From assembly GCA_025938055.1 (NCBI GenBank), contig JAICQC010000211.1, forward strand, positions 1 through 7,978: a stretch of 7,978 nt of DNA, given 5' to 3'. The stretch is from Anaerolineales bacterium. Its GTDB lineage: Bacteria > Chloroflexota > Anaerolineae > Anaerolineales > Villigracilaceae. Below the pieces are notes generated by a model that saw nothing but the letters and a program-made list of their open reading frames with translations, was not told the origin of the DNA and ran no database searches. Below, one piece after another: positions 5,690 to 7,978 of the stretch; position 1 is the first letter of the stretch; each line of letters begins with the position of its first letter. A program made the translations under genes and the position numbers.

Positions 5690-6793
5690 ATGGCTTATTT
5701 AACTCTTTCAAACATCACAAAGCAGTTCGGAGACTCCTACGCCGTTCAGAACTTTAATCTCGATGTGGAGAAGGGCGAATTCGTTTCTTTCCTTGGACCC
5801 TCGGGATGTGGAAAGACAACCACATTGCGAATGGTGGCAGGGTTCGAAACTCCGACGGATGGCAGCATCACACTGGAGGGCGCGGATATTACAGACAAGG
5901 CGCCCAATAAGCGCAACATGGGAATGATCTTTCAATCCTATGCGCTTTTCCCCAATATGACCGTTGCCCAGAATATCGGCTTCGGTCTACGCGTGCGCGG
6001 GGAAAAAGACGCAGCTATCAAGGATCGAGTCAGGGAGATGCTGGCAATCATCCACTTGGAACAGCGAGGCGATAGCTATCCTTATCAGTTGTCAGGTGGG
6101 CAACAACAACGCGTGGCGCTCGCCCGTGCTCTGGCGATCCGCCCGCAGGTACTCTTATTGGATGAGCCGCTCTCCGCTCTGGATGCGAAGATTCGCGTTT
6201 CACTGAGAGCAGAGATCCGCAGTATTCAGCAACGCCTGGGAATCACGAGCATCTATGTGACCCACGACCAGGAAGAGGCGCTCTCTCTTTCCGACCGGAT
6301 CGTTGTGATGAACCTGGGGATGATCGAGCAAATCGGGAATCCTTTTCAAATCTACAACTTCCCCGAGACGCCGTTTGTTGCCAATTTTGTGGGCTCGTTG
6401 AATACGGCGATGGCGGAAGTGATCGATCCTGCCAAAGGGCTTCTGAGTGTGGACGGCATACAGCTTAGTTCTGCAGCCAACATGAATGACTTGAAGAAAG
6501 GTGACAAGATCCAGATCGCGATCCGCCCGGAGAGGTTCAGCTTTGCCTCTGAAGCCAAGAAGGCAAATGTCGTCGATTGCCAGATCGAGAATATCACCTT
6601 CCTTGGTTCGGTTGTCCGGGTTCATATGCTGATCGGCCAGACCAGGTTTAGTATGGATACCTTTAATTATCCTTCCCTGGAACTTCCCAGGATTGGCGAT
6701 AGAAATCAGGTGACCTGTTCAAGAGAAGCCGTGCTGATTTTGGGAATCCCCGCACAAATCCAGGCAGACCTGACGCAGCAGAAAGTAATTTGA
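5690..6793 (+). CDS. ABC transporter ATP-binding protein (PotA/FbpC-like)
   Basis: This is the cytoplasmic ATPase that drives the importer. All nucleotide-binding motifs are intact in 367 residues: Walker A GPSGCGKTT (36-44), Q-loop Gln82 in FQSYALFPN, signature LSGGQQQ (134-140), Walker B VLLLDEP (154-160), D-loop SALD (162-165) and switch His192 in THDQEEA. Residues from about 230 to the end form the C-terminal regulatory TOBE-type domain, with the typical IAIRPER segment at 276-282. This architecture is shared by importers for polyamines, ferric iron, sulfate, sugars and aminoethylphosphonate, so it does not name the substrate. It is the last gene of the operon. The ATG at 5690 lacks a strong Shine-Dalgarno, but the protein begins as its homologues do. 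The terminator hairpin follows 34 bases after the stop codon. Confidence 0.95.
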   Translation: MAYLTLSNITKQFGDSYAVQNFNLDVEKGEFVSFLGPSGCGKTTTLRMVAGFETPTDGSITLEGADITDKAPNKRNMGMIFQSYALFPNMTVAQNIGFGLRVRGEKDAAIKDRVREMLAIIHLEQRGDSYPYQLSGGQQQRVALARALAIRPQVLLLDEPLSALDAKIRVSLRAEIRSIQQRLGITSIYVTHDQEEALSLSDRIVVMNLGMIEQIGNPFQIYNFPETPFVANFVGSLNTAMAEVIDPAKGLLSVDGIQLSSAANMNDLKKGDKIQIAIRPERFSFASEAKKANVVDCQIENITFLGSVVRVHMLIGQTRFSMDTFNYPSLELPRIGDRNQVTCSREAVLILGIPAQIQADLTQQKVI

Positions 6794-6827
6794 ATCGCTT
6801 TCTCGATCGCACTACGTGCATTCATAC

Positions 6828-6879
6828 AAGCTGCGCTGAATTGTCACACCTGGCGGTGCCAGGGAATCCAGCGCAGCTT
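6828..6879. terminator. Nested hairpin, likely bidirectional terminator between convergent genes
   Basis: The outer perfect 11-bp arms are AAGCTGCGCTG (6828-6838) and CAGCGCAGCTT (6869-6879). Inside lies a second perfect hairpin, CCTGGC (6849-6854) with GCCAGG (6858-6863), closed by a GGT triloop. On the plus strand a T-biased CTCTATTT follows, suiting termination of the ABC operon. The methyltransferase gene converges from the other side, its stop only six bases away, so the same stem could end that transcript too, though no clear T-run follows on the minus strand. The rest of 6794-6885 shows nothing else recognisable. Confidence 0.65.
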
Positions 6880-6885
6880 CTCTAT

Positions 6886-7978
6886 TTAACTCACGGCAAC
6901 CTGTAAGCCTTCCGGCACTTCCATATCTGCTGAGATCAAGTCAGTGAAATGGGAACGAATACGAGACTCCACCTCGGGGGAAAAGAGGGTGGAGCTTTCT
7001 TTTGCCAGAATCTCGCGCACACGCACCATCGCACGCGCGTGAATGTCGAGGGCGCCCTTCTTTGTCCATTGGCTGCGAGTGTCGCGATCTGACAGCTTGG
7101 TGAGCAGCCCGGCAGTCTTCATGCGCTTGATCGTGTGAGGCTCCACAATATACGAGCCGCCCGGACCGATCTTCTTAATCACATCCAGCGCCAGGTTTTC
7201 CTCGCTGAACTCGAGTCCTCGCTTCATGCGCTTGAGCATCTGGGCGATCTCATCATCGATGACTGCCTTGGCAAAATCGAACGTCTTCAACGCTTCCACC
7301 AGTCCGCCCATATTCATCATATCCATTCCCGCCAGGAGCCCCGCCATGGTAGATAGACCTGTCTCATAGCCTGATTGCGCGTCGTTGATCTTCGAATTGG
7401 TAAGACCGACATAACCACCACACGGCACGTTATAGAAGTGAGCCATCTGCGCATGCGCCATGTGCAGCATTCCGCATTCGATGCCGCCTGAGGCGTATGC
7501 GCCCGTCCGCATGTCTGCGACCGTCGGCAGCGTAGCATAGATCAACTGCGTGCCCTCGCGCACCATCTGCATCAGCGTGGCAGCCGCCAGGAATTCGGCG
7601 TTGCCCTGTGCGAGCGTTCCAGCTAATGACATAGGCGACGTGAGCCCAGCATTCGGCACGATGGTTGGATACACAGGCAATCCCTGCTCGGCAAAGAACA
7701 TCACCGCCTCAGTGGATAAATTATCCATCGTGAGAGGTGAAACGACCGGGCAATAGTGGTGGGTAATAAAAGGATGCTCGCGATATGCTTCTTCACTCCC
7801 TGCGATGAAATACCCTAATTGCAAAATGTCTCGGGCGTCTGGCAAATCTTTTGAAGTGATGCGGATGGGCTTCGCGCAATATTTCAATGCCGGATAAAGA
7901 CGGGCTAGCGTAAATTGATTATCGGGTGCATCGTCTGCCAGCACGGAGACGGAAAACATGTCGTACGCAGGCAGCTCC
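6886..7978 (-). CDS. MttB-superfamily corrinoid methyltransferase, non-pyrrolysine type (5' end outside window)
   Basis: Members of this family move a methyl group from a methylated amine or quaternary amine (trimethylamine, glycine betaine, carnitine, proline betaine) to a corrinoid protein. The frame is open to the right edge, giving 363 codons of an expected 470-500. The first methionine in view (7959) is internal, because family-like residues ELPAYD precede it. Counting from that Met, family landmarks are: VLADDAPDN (7-15), PVVSPLTMDNLSTEA (71-85), SPMSLAGTLAQGNAEFLA (108-125), DMRTGAYASGGIECGMLHMA (149-168), NSKINDAQSGYE (188-199), DDEIAQMLKR (235-244) and IKKIGPGGSYIVEPHT (261-276). No in-frame TAG occurs in this core, so it is not a pyrrolysine-containing trimethylamine enzyme in the part seen. 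It is convergent with the importer operon. Its actual substrate is open; demethylation of a betaine-like compound is the commonest role for such members. Confidence 0.92.
   Translation of the reverse strand, partial: ELPAYDMFSVSVLADDAPDNQFTLARLYPALKYCAKPIRITSKDLPDARDILQLGYFIAGSEEAYREHPFITHHYCPVVSPLTMDNLSTEAVMFFAEQGLPVYPTIVPNAGLTSPMSLAGTLAQGNAEFLAAATLMQMVREGTQLIYATLPTVADMRTGAYASGGIECGMLHMAHAQMAHFYNVPCGGYVGLTNSKINDAQSGYETGLSTMAGLLAGMDMMNMGGLVEALKTFDFAKAVIDDEIAQMLKRMKRGLEFSEENLALDVIKKIGPGGSYIVEPHTIKRMKTAGLLTKLSDRDTRSQWTKKGALDIHARAMVRVREILAKESSTLFSPEVESRIRSHFTDLISADMEVPEGLQVAVS

Overview
The window reads as ordinary bacterial chromosome with moderate GC content. The best guess for the host is a Chloroflexota bacterium, perhaps Anaerolineae-like. 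That rests on the style of the Ala-Thr-Glu-Pro-rich lipoprotein linker and on the gene mix, not on any marker gene, so it is only an inference. Gene identities below come from motif and family recognition in the translated sequence, without database searches.

Layout. (1) Positions 1-2379, minus strand, hold the head of an ethanolamine-utilisation operon. It is transcribed right to left as eutN (microcompartment vertex protein), eutA (reactivase of ethanolamine ammonia-lyase) and eutB (lyase large subunit, cut by the left edge). (2) Positions 2380-2659 are a divergent regulatory region with a TATAAT box facing each way, an inverted repeat centred on one of them, and short leader hairpins. (3) Positions 2660-6793, plus strand, hold a complete four-gene ABC importer operon: lipoprotein substrate-binding protein, two permeases and an ATPase. 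It belongs to the polyamine/iron/phosphonate-type importer group, and its substrate cannot be read from sequence. (4) Positions 6794-6885 contain a nested hairpin that probably terminates transcription from both sides. (5) Positions 6886-7978, minus strand, hold the C-terminal three quarters of an MttB-superfamily corrinoid-dependent methyltransferase without an in-frame amber codon, so a non-pyrrolysine type. It is cut by the right edge.

How the parts may work together. Ethanolamine ammonia-lyase needs adenosylcobalamin, and MttB-type proteins hand methyl groups to a corrinoid protein. Both enzymes act on small amines of the kind released from phospholipid head groups (ethanolamine, choline, betaines, methylamines). 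The importer between them, divergent from eut and convergent with the methyltransferase gene, is a candidate for bringing in such an amine. This link is inferred from gene order only.

The most interesting non-coding signal is a perfect 11-bp inverted repeat between eutN and eutA, followed on the transcribed strand by a T-tract that abuts the eutA start codon. It looks like an intrinsic terminator or attenuator inside the operon. A second is a perfect 13-bp hairpin inside the first codons of the first permease gene.
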